Shown: piece by piece, positions 10,540-21,026 of the stretch
Layout of the letters: every line of letters starts with the position of its first letter
Position numbering within the stretch: position 1 is the first letter of the stretch
Assembly: GCA_000469685.2 (NCBI GenBank)
Contig: LS997565.1
Location: 519,501 to 583,500, forward strand
DNA from: Haemonchus contortus
Taxonomy: Eukaryota > Nematoda > Chromadorea > Rhabditida > Trichostrongylidae
Direction: 5' to 3'
DNA length: 64,000 nt
The notes under the pieces: generated by a model
What the model was told of the DNA's origin: nothing
The model's database searches: none
The model's input: the letters and a program-made list of their open reading frames with translations, nothing else
Made by a program: the position numbers and the translations under genes

Positions 10540-11345
10540 TCCGAGTTCTTTCCTATTCACCGCACGGGATTTTTGTGATGGCGTCAGCCTTCAGTAGAAA
10601 GAGGAAGGAGCTCGATACTAATCTCCGCTAAGCCACGTAAATGTCTCGCACCGTAAATGTACTTGGTAACGGAGGTTAGGCGCTTTGAGACGTTTTCCGG
10701 AGTGTTCTAAATGGCAGTTGTCGCTGTAGGCGATTGAAAGCTTCCGTCACATCTATGTAGGCTTGATGGCAGGGTCAAAACTCCACCACCATCTCTCTAG
10801 CTACAAAGATGGCATTTGTGAGAGATTTTTTGGGCATAAAGCCGACTGTATCTGTAAAATCGGGACAAGCTCACCTCGAGCCAACAAGGTGAAATAAGCA
10901 ATGGTATGCGCAGTCGATGAATCCGGAGTAGTCGGAATAGCATACGAGTTCACCCGCTCGAAATGGAACACTTTGGGTACTTCCTCTAGCCGTGTTTGGC
11001 AGCCAATTAAGTACTAGTCCAGAACCCTCGAGGCTCCTCCCCTACGAAGTGACCTGATGGTGAAACTTCGTCGTGGGGGCAATACTGTTGGGAAAACTGT
11101 ATTGGCCTCACGAGCTATTCTTTCCACGTGGGCTTGATCTCGGCTGGTTTCCTCTGAGAGGCATCGTCGCTGCCTCTTGGGATCTTCACTACTCCGATAT
11201 TTTTTGCAGCCCTGAGGTGAAATAGCTGAAGTCCACTGAAGGCAAACAAAACAAACTTTTTTTCGTAATATTTGCAATGGTCGGAGCTCCGTTTGGGAGT
11301 CTCTCGCTACTTTTGGGGATCTGTCAAAACATTTGGACATTTCAA
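10540..11345 (-). pseudogene. decayed LINE reverse transcriptase fragment
   Basis: Broken minus-strand frames show TVGFMPKKSLTNAIFVARE, matching the GFxxGxSTxDAIFxxRQ motif of RTE-like reverse transcriptases, then AYIDVTEAFNR, matching motif A. Upstream is a 108-codon open stretch without clear motif. The catalytic YxDD region is absent. Family assignment is tentative. Confidence 0.45.
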
Positions 11346-13264
11346 ATACTTGAAAATTTTTATAATTTCTGGAGTTTTACATTGCGATTGAAACGTGAGA
11401 GAAGAATATCGATTGGACCATAGGGTTTCGCCTAATATCTGTCTGCGGACTGGAACGAGTCGTAGGCGTTTCCGTTCCCTTACGGTGAAGATTGCGATGA
11501 AGTAACTTTCGTATCAATACGAGAACTGTAGAAGAAATCACCGAGAGAAAGCGCATGACCGCAGCGCATGAGCGCGGCTGGGTGTTGAGGTCTCATCTTC
11601 GACATTCTGTAATCAAGATTTGGCACTATGCAGTTCGAAAGTTTTACCTGTGTTGGAGAAGAAGCGTCTGGCGTTAGCGCTAGTGGGACGGATTGGTGGA
11701 AGTTTCCATCCAGCGGAAGGTAGATTGAAGAGTAAGCGGCTGTTTCCGTCGAATTGTGTGCCCACGATGACGTCTTGTTGTGCAAGTGACGCCGAGAATG
11801 TTTTCGCGTGAGTACCGAGACGTTGCTTGTAGGGCCTTTGCACAGGGACCGAATCGTACAGCACAGGCCATGTCGGAGAGCCTTGCGGCTTGTGAGTGGA
11901 AAGTCTGTAAATTTCTATGCTAGAATTTGTGATTCGTGCAGCTTATCAAGAATACTATGAGCAAGTTTCGTTGTTTATACTTCAGCGGCTCTTTCTGTTT
12001 CGTTAGTAGAACAGATGATAGTGTGGCACGAATGCTCTATAAGGGTATGGGAGGGGATGAGAGGAGTGTCTCCCTCCAGCTTTGGATAAAAGTGTCATTA
12101 GGTAGTGGGAGTAGGATGTGCCGAGATCTTTTCCTAGTTTCCAGTTTTCTCTTCTACAGAAATTCCACGGTAAAATTGAGGGGAACTATCAACTACTATT
12201 TTTTAACTTATCCTCAATTCTCTGAGGTGCTAGATTGAAAAAAAGGGTGAATCGAGGTGAATGAATCAAGCGTCGACATCGGTGAATGGTTACTATTCTC
12301 GAAGACGAGTTTTTTCTCGACGAAATATTTAGTGAGGAACTCAACTAATGGAACGGGGTATCAGGGTGATACTGTAGAACGAGAAGCAACTCCCCAATAG
12401 TCCAGGTTTCTTCACAGACGAATCTTGGCTATTGCAACAGACTTCATCACCCCAGAAATTTGACAATAGAAGAACTCAGCCGTTGCACATGCCACCATGT
12501 GATGGGAGCGTTTTTGAATAAATGTCATCGTATTGGGGGGCTCCATAGGGATATCTGCTGCCCGTAATTCATGATGATATCGAGAGCGAGAGAGAAGCAG
12601 ACTTCTCTCATGATCCTCCTTCTTGATTGACTGAAGCTATCGCGATTCATCAACTTCGATCACAACACAATTGCAGTACTCGCCGTAAGAACTATAAGAT
12701 CTCGCATCTATGCGAATACCGCGAAGTTGCGTCTTTTCCGTCTCTTCTCCATGTGTTTTTTCAGAGTGGAGCAATCCAATAGCTGAAGATATCGTTGAAC
12801 TCAGCTCGTCAAGCTCTGATACAGCTTGATATCCTGAAAACTAGTTGCATGCGCATGGGGTGCACGCCTTAGTTCTTGTGGGGGCTGATTGGTGCGAGGA
12901 TAAAATTTTCAGAATTAGCTCCAGAGTGCGCCGCGTATTCCACTTTACTCAGTACAATGTGAAAATGATTGGTCGGTCTTGTCCAGTCTCCATAGTTCAT
13001 TTCCAAGTGGAGGCTGTAGATGAGTCTCTGCAGTCTCTCCACTCAACACCCCTCCTTACAAGTTCTATAGAGAATATGGCATCAAATTACAGCGAAATAA
13101 TTGAGTCGATTTCTTTACATTTTCTAATCTATGAAGGGTTTTTCTCCGAAATCTGAGGAGGCGGCGCCGAGGCACTGAATTATCGTGAACAATTCTTTGG
13201 ACTGTTATGGTACACCTTACCACGAATTAAATTTTCTCCCTTGATATGACCCCAAACTTCGCTC
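11346..13264. other. no recognised gene
   Basis: Several 60-100 codon open frames overlap on both strands between 11480 and 11871, but none shows a family motif or a convincing splice frame. At about 13170-13200 the words ATTATCGTGAACAATTC look like a single degraded MITE end with no partner. Confidence 0.3.
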
Positions 13265-15655
13265 TTCGTCACACGAAGATCACAAATTGGTCTTCCGAGT
13301 ACGGTTTTCTATGAACCTCGGCATAATTGTATTGCTGTGTTTATTGTTTTTTTTTTGAACTGTTTAGGGGGTACGTAAACAAGCTACATTAGGCAGACGT
13401 TTCGGCAAAAACGCTCTTTTGAAAGCCTGAAAGGATCATAACAGTCTGTTACTATCCGACCAAACGTCTCCACCAACTCACTGAAGTTCAAGACCCACCC
13501 AGCAACTGATGGTAACAACGGACCAGTGTCAGCTGGGATGTCTTCATTCAGAGTCGCTGAAAGGAGGTCAATCTTATATGAGGCCGCAGCTCTCGCGTGA
13601 TTGCGAAACATTCTTTCCTACGATCCTTTTTTGGATGGGTGGCCTGTATCCAAAATGCCTCGAGAGTTTTACGTGCGAAAAATTGCGACCCCTGTGCCAC
13701 GACGTCTATGGTTTCCTCAAAACGCCTCCGTTAAGCTTTTGAATCGGTGACTCCCTAAGGCAGTAGGCTCTTTTCACTTCATACCATCTATGTGCTACTT
13801 AATCCGCACGTGGAGTGGTCTTGCCGTTTCATCAATATACTCATCATCACATTCAGGGCGAATATATTTGTATACCACTCCGACATGTTACAATCATCCT
13901 CCCTTCCAGCTGGAGGATCACACAGTTTGAGGTTGTACATAGGCGATCATATAGTCTGTTCCGAACTAGGCGTTTCTTTAAATTGAAAGTCAGTGCGTAA
14001 CAACTTAATTCTCCAAACCCAATCTCTTTAAAGGGACTGTTCACGAAAAAATGAGATTTGCACATGGTCTGAATTCGGAGCCCCCTCTGATACCATTTGT
14101 GCAGGAGTGAGGTCGGAAAACGGCTGGGTGGGGCACAATAAGGGCGGGAACAGTGGGAGACGTTAGGCCTCCGCCCCTCGCTAGGCTGACTATGTGTTCT
14201 AATTGTCCTTCACCACTTTCGCATTGGAGCGAAGTTGGTGAAAAATCGATAAGCTGGTTGGCAATTTGCAAGGTTCAAGACTGTAGTCTAAATAAGCTGT
14301 TCGGGTGTGTTGTCTGTATTGCAGACATTGCTTCGCCTTCGTGCATTCTCGCTCGAACACTCCCTAACCGCAGTTTTTTCAATGTGAAACTCGTCCAACC
14401 CCCCTTTCCAGCTCTTTTTTTGACCCCTTGTAATTCTTTTTGTTCATCGTTTTTTGCGCTTTTTTCGTTGTCATCGCTTTATTCTAGAGTAGTTCTATCA
14501 ATTTCCCGTCAAAAAAGGGTACCCTAACTTTTTTGTGAACGGTGCCTTTAAGACACTTCTCGATGGTGGTACTGACCTCATCAGAAACAAATGGTAGTAA
14601 AAAAGCAGGTACTATAATAACATGTTTGAGGATCACACTACGAAAAGAAGCTCTACGTGTAATTGAAAATTGTAGTAGCTCTCGATCAATCGCGTGTCAT
14701 TTCAAGCTACTCTCGTCGGTGCATACCTTCTTAGCAGTGCGGGACATATTCCTAACAATCGCTCGTTCTACATAGAGAGGATGAGCTGAGTGGGTGAGAC
14801 ATTTACTCCTTCCTGTTTTGCACAGACTATGAGGAAATCATCGATATACCTGCAGTCATGTAAGGGAAGGTATTCCAGTACAGGCGCCTCACTTTTGGCC
14901 ATGAACGATATGGCCAATATGACACCGATCGCTGTTCCATTGCCAAGCCTCTAGTCTATGCGAAATACCTCCCGAATACTTGAAAATGTTTCAGCCATTA
15001 CAATGTTAATGTAAACCACCCTTCAATCTGAAAAAAGTGCCTAGTTCGGGGGAGGCTATACGATCGCCTATATACAACCTCAAATTGTGTGGTCGTCCAG
15101 CTGGAAGGGAGGGTCATCGTGACATGTCTGGGATGGCCTACGTATTTACTCGATGAGTATATTAGTGGAACGGTAAGACCACTCCACGTGTGGGCTAAGA
15201 AGCAAATAGATGCTATGAAGTGAAAAGAGCCTACAGCCTTAGAGAGTCACCGATTCGAAAGCATAACGGAAGCGTTTTGAGGATAAGGTTGAGTGGACGT
15301 CGAGGCACGGGGGTCGCAATTGTGCGCACGTAAAACTCTGGAGGCATTTTTAGATACTGGTCACCGATCCAAAAAAGAATCGTAGGAAGGAATGTTTCGC
15401 AGTCACGCGAGAGCTGCGGCCTTATATGAAGTTGGCCTCCCCCCAGCGATTTGAATTAGGGCATACCCCAGCTGACCATCAGTTGCTGGATGGGTCTCGA
15501 ACTCCAGTGTGTTGGTGGGGACGTTTGGTCGGATAGTCACAGATTGTTATGGTCCCTTCAGGCTCTGAAGAAGCCGATTTGAAAGAAATGTCGACCTGAT
15601 AAAGCTTGCTTACAGACCTCGTGAAGAGCTCAAGAAAACAATGAACTCACCATCA
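13265..15655 (-). mobile_element. Penelope-like element copy 2: head-to-head inverted copies
   Basis: The main part (13265 to about 14998, minus) contains the 3' end, the endonuclease finger region (LVRNRLYDRLCTTSNCV on the minus strand near 13970) and half a reverse transcriptase that includes CRYIDDFLIVCAKQ. At about 15003 it meets a plus-strand 5'-truncated copy (15003-15655) with the same endonuclease and terminal sequences. Both outer ends carry the same conserved terminus (CTGAAGAAG..., then a TAATAAAGC-like word). Both parts are full of stops. A MITE sits at 14032-14547. Confidence 0.75.
14032..14547. mobile_element. MITE of the AGGCACAG-TIR family, nested in PLE copy 2
   Basis: Ends are AGGGACTGTTCACGAAA and TTGTGAACGGTGCCT with TTAA on both sides (14028-14031 and 14548-14551). 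Removing it with one TTAA rejoins PLE sequence matching the empty site in copy 3 near 51720, so the insertion is well supported. Confidence 0.85.
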
Positions 15656-15716
15656 CGAAACAATGTTTTTCAATTTCTATTAACCTTTTTGCAACAGCTA
15701 TTGTACACTCTCGAAA

Positions 15717-15935
15717 CGATATCCGCCGAGGCCAACCAAGCCCTCCATCCCTCCGGGGTCGATAAATTATCAGACTCGTCTAGAAGGATAAAAGCGAGCC
15801 CCGACTTGTACATCGGCTGGCCACCGCAAGTCATTGTATAGGCCTTATACACACTCATTACGCCACTACGATTCTGTGCGCATCCCTCAAACGAAATTGA
15901 TCAACGTCAAGAACTTTACACCTTATTCTTTATCG
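15717..15935 (+). mobile_element. tRNA-derived SINE, copy 2, 5'-truncated
   Basis: Matches the body of the SINE at 3828 from GATATCCG through CAGACTCGTCTAGAAGGATA and CATCGGCTGGCCACCGCAAG. The region with the polymerase III boxes is missing. Confidence 0.6.
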
Positions 15936-16140
15936 TACCCTGTAAAGTTCCCCGTGGAAAACGCTATCTTAGTCAACCGGTGATGGAAACCCCCTTCACA
16001 ACCAATTTCTGCCGTATAGTTTCCTGCTGGGCGTGTTCGGATAAGCAGTACTGTAGTGGCGCGGATTCGAACGGTGGTGGCTTCGGGTACCGTTGTTTTG
16101 CAGGCGGCAGGATTCCGTATTGGCGGGAACTGAAGGCATT

Positions 16141-16568
16141 TGTAGCAACTGCTACCATACAGTGCATGCTACAAGGCGGCAAGCTCTACCCTAACACTCT
16201 GTCGTCGAGGTGGCTCAACGCGCGCACCGACATGTGAAGATCAAAAGTGCGTGTGATCTAACCTTTGATCTGTGGCCCGACCGGGAGTATAAATTGCCGG
16301 AGGGCTTCTCAGTCGGTTCATTCTTGGACCTGGTGGTCTGCAATCCGGCATTATCGTATCCAATATCCAATATCCAATATCCAATATCCAATACTCAATA
16401 TCCAGTCGACCCTTCCACAATCAGACGTCACAATACCGCAGGAGAAGAAGTAATTCTTATTGGTGTTTTGTTGTACTAATAAAGTTTCACACCAAGCCGT
16501 GCACTCAAGCAGTTCAGAGGTATCCGCGTGGCAAATCTAATAGATTTTGGGCGAGCAACCTCACCACA
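16141..16568 (+). repeat. 5' LTR of the BEL/Pao element
   Basis: 428 bp. TATA box TATAAA at 16288-16293, polyadenylation signal AATAAA at 16478-16483. A (CAATAT/ATATCC) short tandem run at 16357-16400 is two units longer than in the 3' LTR; scattered substitutions also separate the two LTRs. Confidence 0.85.
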
Positions 16569-16583
16569 CTAGACACCACAATC

Positions 16584-16659
16584 TGGTGCATCGGCCCAAC
16601 ACCAAGTCACCACAATCTGGTGCATCGGCACACTAGTGACCACAATCTGGTGCATCGGC
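16584..16659 (+). promoter_or_regulatory. triplicated tRNA-Gly-like primer-binding site
   Basis: TGGTGCATCGGC occurs three times, at 16584, 16618 and 16648, each preceded by CACAATC. The word is the complement of the 3' end (GCCGATGCA plus CCA) of nematode tRNA-Gly(GCC). The first copy, 15 nt after the LTR, matches longest (13 nt, TGGTGCATCGGCC). Confidence 0.7.
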
Positions 16660-16930
16660 AATCTTCGGAGCCAGGTTAGTCAACTTCATTCTTTACCGGA
16701 AAGCTAGGCGGTTGCCTTGGAATCTGAACCACAACCGCACTTTTTCTCTTTGATACTGCATTTCTCTTCCAATATCTGAGTTCTGTTCTCAATACGGCTT
16801 CAATATCCAATATCTCAATATCTTGAGACAGAACAATATTCAATATTCCAATATCTTGGAAAACAATAAGGGAACTCAATTCTCTTAGCCAAAGGTGCCA
16901 TTAGCGAAATTCAATATTTCCCAAACAAGG

Positions 16931-18381
16931 ATGTCTACCCTACTCAGCACCAAAAAACGTCTCTTGACGTTCAGTATCAATAAACTCGAGCTCATTCTCG
17001 ATAGCCTCAAGCAGGAAAGACTTGAGGACACTTCTCTAGATCCCAGATTAACTCGAGATGTTCATCTCGAAAAGATACGCAAATTGGAAGAGGGTATCAT
17101 AGCTATTGAACTAGCAATGGCAAAGGTGGAGAATTCCCTTGACGGGTTAGCTTCAGCATTTGATAGCATCAGCGTTTCCGGTAACGAACCTAATGATTTG
17201 AAGAGTATGTCGGCAAAAGCGAGACCAGTCTCAGCGTAGCATTTGACTACTCGATTCTTTTGCAAACACGGCTTGGCACTATTAAATCTTTGCTTTCTCA
17301 ACCAATATCTTCTGCAGCACAATCCAGCTCATTCCCATCAACACGTCACGCAAGAGTGAAGCAACTGGAGCTTTCACCCATTCCAAAACCCACCTTTAGA
17401 GGGAATATTTGGGAATGGGACAGTTTTTGGGAGATTTTCAATACCAATGTCCATTCCCAAGATATTGCAGATATGATCAAGTTCAATTATCTGCTAAATG
17501 CCCTCAAAGGGGAAGCCAAAGAATCCATAAAGATACTCCAAGTCACAGAAGACAACTACAACAAAGCAATGCAGTTCCTTCGCAATAAGTACAATAACAG
17601 AGAAGTTCTCATTAATGCCTTAGTGGAAAGAATGGATCACTGCTCCCTGAGGGGAGAGTCTATCAAAGATCAGCGTCACCTCCTAGAACAACTCCAGGCC
17701 ATTGTGACCCAATTGGAGGAGAAGGGCGAGGAGGTCAACAACTCCTGGCTCATCAAGAAAGTCTTGAGCAAATTCCCTGAATCACTAAAGCGTAAGGTGA
17801 TTGCAAAGAAACAGAGAGTTGCACCGTCGACTCCTTTCACGATGAGCCTGCTCTTCCAACACCTGGACGAAGTGATAAGTACGGAGGAATTGATCCTGAC
17901 GTACACAGAAACAAGTCCCAAACAAACGATGAAGACCAATAAAGTCCTTAACAATAAAGAAGATTTTAAACGTACCTGCATGTACTGCAGGGCTACACAT
18001 CCATCGCATGCTTGCACGCAATACTCCACTCCTCAAGAAAGATCAACTTATCTGAGGAAGCACAACCTGTGCTTGATATGTGCGTCCCCAAATCACAATA
18101 CTGCCCAATGCAGAGGATGAATGCGCTTCAGTTGTGGAGGGGCGCATCATACCTCCTGCTGCTTCAAAGTCAGCACCAATATCTACGGAAAGTCAAAAAC
18201 CGGCAATGCCCAAGAAGCTCCGAGTGCTACTCGGACATTAAAAACAATACCGAAAAAGGGCAACCATGGCGAAAATGCCTACAGAAGAGCGCAGAAGGCT
18301 CACTCTCAAGTAAACGCTACGACAGAAACCAGCGAACTCGGTTCCCCAGACGATGCAAGGGTGGAATCAGCAATCCTTTAA
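16931..18381 (+). pseudogene. BEL/Pao gag region
   Basis: The likely start is the ATG at 16931 (MSTLLSTKKRLL). The first part reads in one frame to 17239; a one-base shift near there moves it to the frame that runs to a TGA at 18118-18120 and continues past it to 18381. Middle segments such as FRGNIWEWDSFWEIF and NYLLNALKGEAKESI are typical of Pao gag. The nucleocapsid part has CMYCRATHPSHAC and CLICASPNHNTAQC, then CGGAHHTSCC after the stop. Gag packages the RNA in cytoplasmic particles; with a shift and a stop this copy cannot make the whole protein. Confidence 0.8.
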
Positions 18382-18477
18382 CACCAAGCTACCACCAACA
18401 AGTCGACGCGAACGCATCCGTGTCTACCAGTAGGAGAGCTCACCATTGTCGATACCGATACAAAGGCCCTAGTAAAG

Positions 18478-18705
18478 GTGCATGTTTTGCTCGACACTGG
18501 AGCTGAACTATCGTTCATTGATAGCTACTTGGCCAACCGACTGCACTTTCCAGTACAGGACACCAAAGAGGTTCAACTGGCAACGTTCGGTTCTCAGGAA
18601 GTAAAGAGAATCAGATGCAACCGAGTACATATAGACGATTGGGATGCAGAAGGCAACCCTCAACCTAGAGCTACTCACACACAATGTTCTTACACGTTCA
18701 CTTGA
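18478..18705 (+). pseudogene. BEL/Pao aspartic protease
   Basis: VLLDTGAELSFIDSYLA carries the retropepsin DTG active site, followed by VQLATFGSQE. It lies in the same frame as the end of gag with a gap of unreadable sequence between, and the frame ends at 18705 while the polyprotein continues in another frame. Confidence 0.7.
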
Positions 18706-19617
18706 GACGCCAGAACTTTCTGTAGACGACAGGGAATTCATTCGTTCTCTGAACTTGCCTATGACAAGGAGGAATGATAATAATAAGGTAACTCCATCTA
18801 TTCTGCTTGGGTGCGATCAACTATGGAGTTTTGTGCGAACCAACGAACCATCAATACCCTTACCCTCGGGAATGCACATTTTATTCACTAAAATGGGATA
18901 CTTGGTTTCAGGACGACCTAAACTGGAGAACAAAAATGTTTTCCAAGTCTCTCAACAGCTTCAAGATGAAACAAAAGAATGGGAGAAGCTCTGGTCCATG
19001 GACCTTATCCAACAATACACAATATCATCTACAGGAAACAAAATTCCCCAAGAAGAGGATAAGGAAAAGATGAAAAAGGGCATTGATAAGGACAAGATCA
19101 CGTTGACACCTGATAGATACATTCAGAAGGTCGATCAGATCGCTTCAGAAATCGGAGATGAATTGGTTCAACTATTAGAGATTGTTCCAGACCAAAACAA
19201 TAGTTGCCCTCAAGGAAAGAACACCATGGAGGTTCAAGCAAAAGAAAATGACGAAATGACCAAAAGAGCTGTTACGGGCGCAATCGCCTCAAATTATGAT
19301 CCACTTGGCTGGATTCTCCCACTTCTTTACCGATCGGAAACGTTTCTTCAAGGATTATGGAAAAATCGATATGGCTGGGATCAGAGGCTACCTACAAGTA
19401 AGGGAGCCGAATGGGGAAACATAGTGGATGAAGTGCAATTTTTTGAAAAGAAGATCTCACGGTACAAAGGATCCAAGAACGAGACGGTTATTCTCACCAC
19501 TTTCGCAGATGCTAGTACGTCTTCCATGGCAAACCGAATACCTCACAGCGCTCAGAGAGAAACATACCCTCAACGTCGGGAAAAAGCGGGGATCTTCTAA
19601 ACTACTGCCCCCGGGAG
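18706..19617 (+). pseudogene. remnant of BEL/Pao pol (connection, start of RNase H, end of integrase)
   Basis: The frame open to 19600 shows ILLGCDQLWSF (protease-RT linker), then jumps to SNYDPLGWILPLLYRS and RYGWDQRLP, and to FADASTSSMA, which matches the first aspartate region of RNase H. The RT catalytic block is missing between these. At about 19530 another frame gives EYLTALREKHTLN and PPGV, the usual end of the integrase. So at least two internal deletions removed RT and RNase H-integrase cores. Confidence 0.7.
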
Positions 19618-20032
19618 TGTAGCAACTGCTACCATACAATACATGCTACAAGGCGGCAAGCTCTACTCTAACACTCTGTCGTCGACGTGGCTCAACGCGC
19701 GCACCGACATGTGAAGATCAAAAGTGCGTGTGATCTAACCTTTGATCTGTGGCCCGACCGGGGGGTATAAATAGCCGGAGGGCTTCTCAGTCGGTTCATT
19801 CTTGGACCTGGTGGTCTGCAATCCGGCATTACCGTATCCAATATCCAATATCCAATACTCAATATCCAGTCGACCCTTCCACAATCGGACGTCACAATAC
19901 CGCAGGAGAAGAAGTAATTCTTATTAGTGTTCTGTTGTACTAATAAAGTTTCACGCCAAGCCGTGCACTCAAGCAGTTCAGAGGTATCCGCGTGGCAAAT
20001 CTAATAGATTTTGGGCGAGCAACCTCACCACA
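19618..20032 (+). repeat. 3' LTR of the BEL/Pao element
   Basis: 415 bp, matching the 5' LTR over its whole length, with TATAAATA at 19766-19773 and AATAAA at 19942-19947. Confidence 0.85.
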
Positions 20033-20039
20033 CCTTTTC

Positions 20040-20930
20040 GAATAATGACCCCTCATTGAATGGGGACCTGAATACGCAGGTGGGTGGGCACTGTGATGGT
20101 GGGAAATTGGGGCCTTTTAACTGGTAAAATTATTCAAATGGGGCTAGATTCGCTGGCGGCGGGGTACTGGAGTGGCGAGAAGGGGGGGGGGAGGCAGTTA
20201 GAATGGGAGTTTTGATGGTCTGAATGGGCATTGGTGAGAAGGTGGGGTCATTTGAATAGGAACGTACGTCGTAGGTACTCCGGCAGATCTTACCCTCCCC
20301 CCTTCCCCCTCCTCCCCGCAATGGAAAAACCTATTCGAATGACCCTACCTTCTCACCACCGTCCCTTCAGACCACCCCAAAACTCCCATTCTACTGCCCC
20401 CTCCTCGCCACTTCAGTAGTCCTCGACCTGCGGATCTGCCCCCTCATTCAAATTGTCATATCATAGGCAGCCGAGCAAGCCGAGGACAGCGGCTACACTA
20501 CACTATCGGAGCGTATATAACGAGCGAGCTGGCGACTACCTAGGCTACCTCCACATCAGCAGGAACGACCTCGATATCAGCCCGCCGCCTCGGCGTGGGC
20601 TGGAGGCTCTATCCACCACTTCTATGTTTCCCCCATGATATTCCCCTTTATGTATTAATGATAATTTATTAATATATTATGTTTTAATCACGTACAACAA
20701 CGCTACACGTCGGATATATAGGTCCGTAGTGCCTTTTATCTGATGAAATAATTATAACTCAAATCACCCTTATTCCCTTCATCACATACCCACCTGCCTG
20801 CGTATCCAGGTTCCATTCAAGTAGTCATTATTCCCGCCTTCAGTTCCCACCAACCCCGCCGCAGCGAATCAAAGTCCCCCAAAGGCACCATTCAAACCAC
20901 GCGCCATTACCGTACCCTGCCACATGAGTA
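20040..20930. repeat. nested GC-rich inverted repeats
   Basis: A G-rich arm at about 20125-20265 is the imperfect reverse complement of the C-rich arm at about 20295-20455 (shared words AATGGGAGTTTTG, GGTCTGAA, GTGAGAAGGT). A second pair, 20040-20120 and about 20760-20840, shares CCCACCTGC and AGTCATTATTC-like words. Between arms, 20460-20640 is GC-rich with a TATATAA word and no recognised coding motif. Confidence 0.6.
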
Positions 20931-20983
20931 TCGGAACCCGCACAGCAGGGGAACACCCGACATGTTGGGCAGAGTTGGTTATA

Positions 20984-21026
20984 AAATGAATTTTCCTATG
21001 GGTTAATCCCATAGGAAAATTCATTT
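20984..21026. repeat. perfect 19-bp hairpin
   Basis: AAATGAATTTTCCTATGGG and its exact reverse complement are separated by TTAAT. The tract is not followed by a T-run and lies in no recognised gene. Confidence 0.9.

Larger units (their letters stand above)
16141..20032 (+). mobile_element. BEL/Pao LTR retrotransposon, internally deleted
   Basis: Two LTRs (16141-16568 and 19618-20032) begin TGTAGCAACTGCTACC and end CTCACCACA. The internal part has a tRNA-Gly-like primer site, gag with zinc knuckles, a retropepsin DTG motif, and a GCCCCCGGGAG tract just before the 3' LTR that fits the polypurine tract. It is about 3.0 kb where family members usually have 5-6 kb: the reverse transcriptase core, most of RNase H and the integrase core are missing. 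Frames are broken as well. No target duplication is visible (GCATT on the left, CCTTT on the right). It cannot be autonomous. Confidence 0.85.

Noticed and set aside
11480..11871. A host exon at 11.5-11.9 kb
   Set aside because: Both strands are open in several frames, with no domain and no good splice pair, so no choice can be supported.
16357..16400. A CRISPR-like array of CAATATCC repeats
   Set aside because: Units are 6-8 bp, directly adjacent and without spacers; it is a short tandem repeat in the LTR.
16136..20037. Target-site duplication of the BEL element
   Set aside because: Flanks GCATT and CCTTT do not match, so no duplication is claimed.
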